8,554 nucleotides of DNA. Origin: an uncultured Fidelibacterota bacterium (GTDB lineage Bacteria > Fidelibacterota > Marinisomatia > Marinisomatales > TCS55). The position numbers and the translations under genes are program-made. Positions within the stretch are counted from its first letter, which is position 1, and each line of letters begins with the position of its first letter. This document shows positions 7,595-8,554 of this stretch, piece after piece. The stretch is taken from the NCBI GenBank assembly GCA_913041075.1, contig CAJWGZ010000045.1, positions 1-8,554 on the forward strand. Direction: 5' to 3'. The notes beneath the pieces are model-generated. The model was not told where the DNA came from. It saw only the letters and a program-made list of their open reading frames with translations, and ran no database searches.

Positions 7595-8098
7595 TTATCT
7601 TTCTAATACGAGACTAAATGCGGTGGTTAACTTTAATACATTTTGATTAGTCTCAACCAATCTCTTGCAAAGAATCTTAGCTAAATTTTTCATCACCTTA
7701 TAGCCTATATCTGGATATTCATCACAGATTGTCAACAGGTCATCAGACATAAGTTGGGCCAATTTACATTCTGTAATTGCTTTCACACTGGCACTACGAA
7801 GGTCTTCTTTGTCAAATAGAGACATCTCGCCAAAAAGTGGCTTCACATCTGCTGAAAGGTTAATAATCGCTTTTTCACGATTATCAAGACCACCCTTGTG
7901 CATTGAAAGGGTCAGTGCCTGGTTTATTCTTACTTGCCCTTCCAACAGCAGGTAAATAGAATCACCAATATCTCCTTCTACTATAAAATTTTGTCCCTCA
8001 GGCACGTTTATATTTTTCATTTTTTTCTGAAACAGTATTATTTCATTCTCATCTAGGTTCCTAAATATCTGAAATTGCTTTAATTCATTAATATCCAT
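7595..8098 (-). CDS. Stand-alone cyclic nucleotide-binding domain protein (Crp-type fold, no HTH)
   Basis: This 167-residue soluble protein is a single cNMP-binding domain. Helix A and the opening ELKQFQIFRNLDENEIILF (5-23) fit the family. The beta-roll follows with VPEGQNFIVEGDIGDSIYLLLEGQVRI (32-58), containing the usual E-G-D-x2-D-x-hydrophobic-L-x2-G-V pattern. The phosphate-binding cassette is FGEMSLFDKEDLRSASV (89-105): G90, E91 and R101 are kept, with S102-A103-S104 in place of the usual xAT. This is compatible with cyclic nucleotide binding, but the ligand (cAMP, cGMP or none) cannot be told. About 63 residues follow the cassette, enough for the terminal helices but not for the helix-turn-helix of Crp/Fnr regulators, so it is not a transcription factor by itself. 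Starting at ATG 8098, it has a good GAGG five bases upstream that overlaps the stop of the RCK-module gene seven bases away. This linkage suggests it may regulate that protein. valS follows 31 bases downstream. Confidence 0.88.
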   Translation of the reverse strand: MDINELKQFQIFRNLDENEIILFQKKMKNINVPEGQNFIVEGDIGDSIYLLLEGQVRINQALTLSMHKGGLDNREKAIINLSADVKPLFGEMSLFDKEDLRSASVKAITECKLAQLMSDDLLTICDEYPDIGYKVMKNLAKILCKRLVETNQNVLKLTTAFSLVLER

Positions 8099-8103
8099 AA
8101 CTA

Positions 8104-8107
8104 CCTC
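8104..8107 (-). promoter_or_regulatory. Shine-Dalgarno GAGG overlapping the upstream TGA stop
   Basis: On the minus strand TGAGG contains both the last two bases of the RCK-module gene's stop codon and a good Shine-Dalgarno, with five bases before ATG at 8098. Ribosomes ending the first gene would sit on the ribosome site of the cNMP-domain gene, so the two are likely translated in coupled amounts. Confidence 0.65.
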
Positions 8108-8554
8108 AAGGAATTACGATGGCACGCTGGCCTGCTTCGATTTTGAAACTGCTTTTGGGGTTGATTATTGTTGTAACTTTACTCTCTTCCAGCAAAGAGA
8201 TCCCTCCCTCATTTAACTTTCGCTCAATGAATGCATCTAGCGCTGAAGTATCTGCAGATAGAACCTCTCCAATGCCCAAATTTTCCTCTTCCGAAAAAAG
8301 ACCGATAAGAATCCAAGCGCTGGTTGACCGAAAATAGCTAAATAAGTCATCAAATGTTCTTCCAACAAACTGGTTGGGAATATCAACGCGTCTCAATCTG
8401 GCGTCTGAACTTGCATTAAGTAATGTTTTAGTGGTTTGGGGTATACCGGGATCCATAACATGAGAAGCCAGCATATAAGCACCAAAATCGTCACTAAGAA
8501 CTACTTCATCAACATTCGCACGTCTTATGTGAGTTAGATTTTCACGTTGCATGA
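8106..8554 (-). CDS. RCK/TrkA-type regulatory module, C-terminal part of a probable ion-channel or K+ transport protein (5' truncated)
   Basis: The frame is open to the window edge, so the ATG at 8552 is probably internal; about 149 codons of the C-terminus are visible. The visible part begins RENLTHIRRANVDEVVLSDDFGAYMLASHV (counting that Met as 1, residues 3-32). This resembles the last strand-helix of an RCK-N (TrkA-N) Rossmann domain, whose usual form is 'eN...lrrAGADeVv.....g..lA'. It is followed by PGIPQTTKTLL and then an RCK-C-like module: a start near RRVDIPNQFVGRTFDDL (54-70), the strand ILIGLF (81-86), and an ending NPKSSFKIEAGQRAIVIP (131-148) matching the NPxxxxxLxxGDxLIVI close of RCK-C domains. 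An extra segment of about 30 residues (SADTSALDAFIERKLNEGGI, 99-118 onward) enlarges the C domain. In known proteins such modules follow a two-helix K+ channel or form part of TrkA. The membrane portion is outside the window, so channel identity is inferred. The cNMP-domain gene follows seven bases downstream. Confidence 0.7.
   Translation of the reverse strand, partial: MQRENLTHIRRANVDEVVLSDDFGAYMLASHVMDPGIPQTTKTLLNASSDARLRRVDIPNQFVGRTFDDLFSYFRSTSAWILIGLFSEEENLGIGEVLSADTSALDAFIERKLNEGGISLLEESKVTTIINPKSSFKIEAGQRAIVIP

Noticed and set aside
8550..8552. ATG at 8552 as the true start of the RCK-module gene
   Set aside because: The protein would begin in the middle of an RCK-N-like domain and the frame stays open to the window edge, so the gene very probably starts outside.

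Overview
The window is a dense, single-direction gene block. All eight genes I can support lie on the minus strand, so transcription runs from high to low coordinates. The DNA is AT-rich, with no rRNA, tRNA, CRISPR array, insertion sequence, phage gene or obvious repeat. The gene content (a DUF2723 membrane glycosyltransferase, an exported DUF4139 protein, and a ValS with a 'LNNTIQDILIR...GTDHASIATE' core) suggests a Gram-negative bacterium of the Bacteroidota/FCB side of the tree. A Marinimicrobia-like (SAR406) lineage is a plausible guess, but this is inference from remembered family patterns and not a search result.

Layout in transcription order: (1) 8554-8106, the 3' part of a gene whose product ends in a TrkA/RCK-type regulatory module, probably an ion-channel or K+ transport regulator; (2) 8098-7595, a stand-alone cyclic-nucleotide-binding (Crp-type) domain with no DNA-binding domain, translated from a Shine-Dalgarno that overlaps the stop of gene 1; (3) 7563-4930, valS; (4) 4933-3599, an exported DUF4139 protein joined to valS by an ATGA overlap; (5) 3592-1514, recG with a GTG start in the same frame as the preceding stop; (6) 1514-642, a SAM methyltransferase with an N-terminal CxxC...CxxC element, joined to recG by a TGATG overlap. 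After a 95-base gap come (7) 546-157, a DUF1844 protein with a long acidic tail, and (8) 160-1, the N-terminus of a DUF2723 (GT-C type) membrane protein that begins with TTG and overlaps the DUF1844 stop. Gene 8 runs off the window.

Genes 1-6 are spaced by -4 to +31 bases and are probably one long operon mixing translation (valS), DNA repair (recG), envelope (DUF4139) and possible signalling or ion-flux functions (RCK plus cNMP domain). Genes 7-8 form a second coupled pair that may be a continuation or a separate unit. No stretch over 100 bases is non-coding. I do not see a clearly novel system. The points most worth checking are the paired RCK-module/cNMP-domain genes, the variant signature motifs in ValS and RecG, and the start-codon and overlap arrangements that automated calling can miss.
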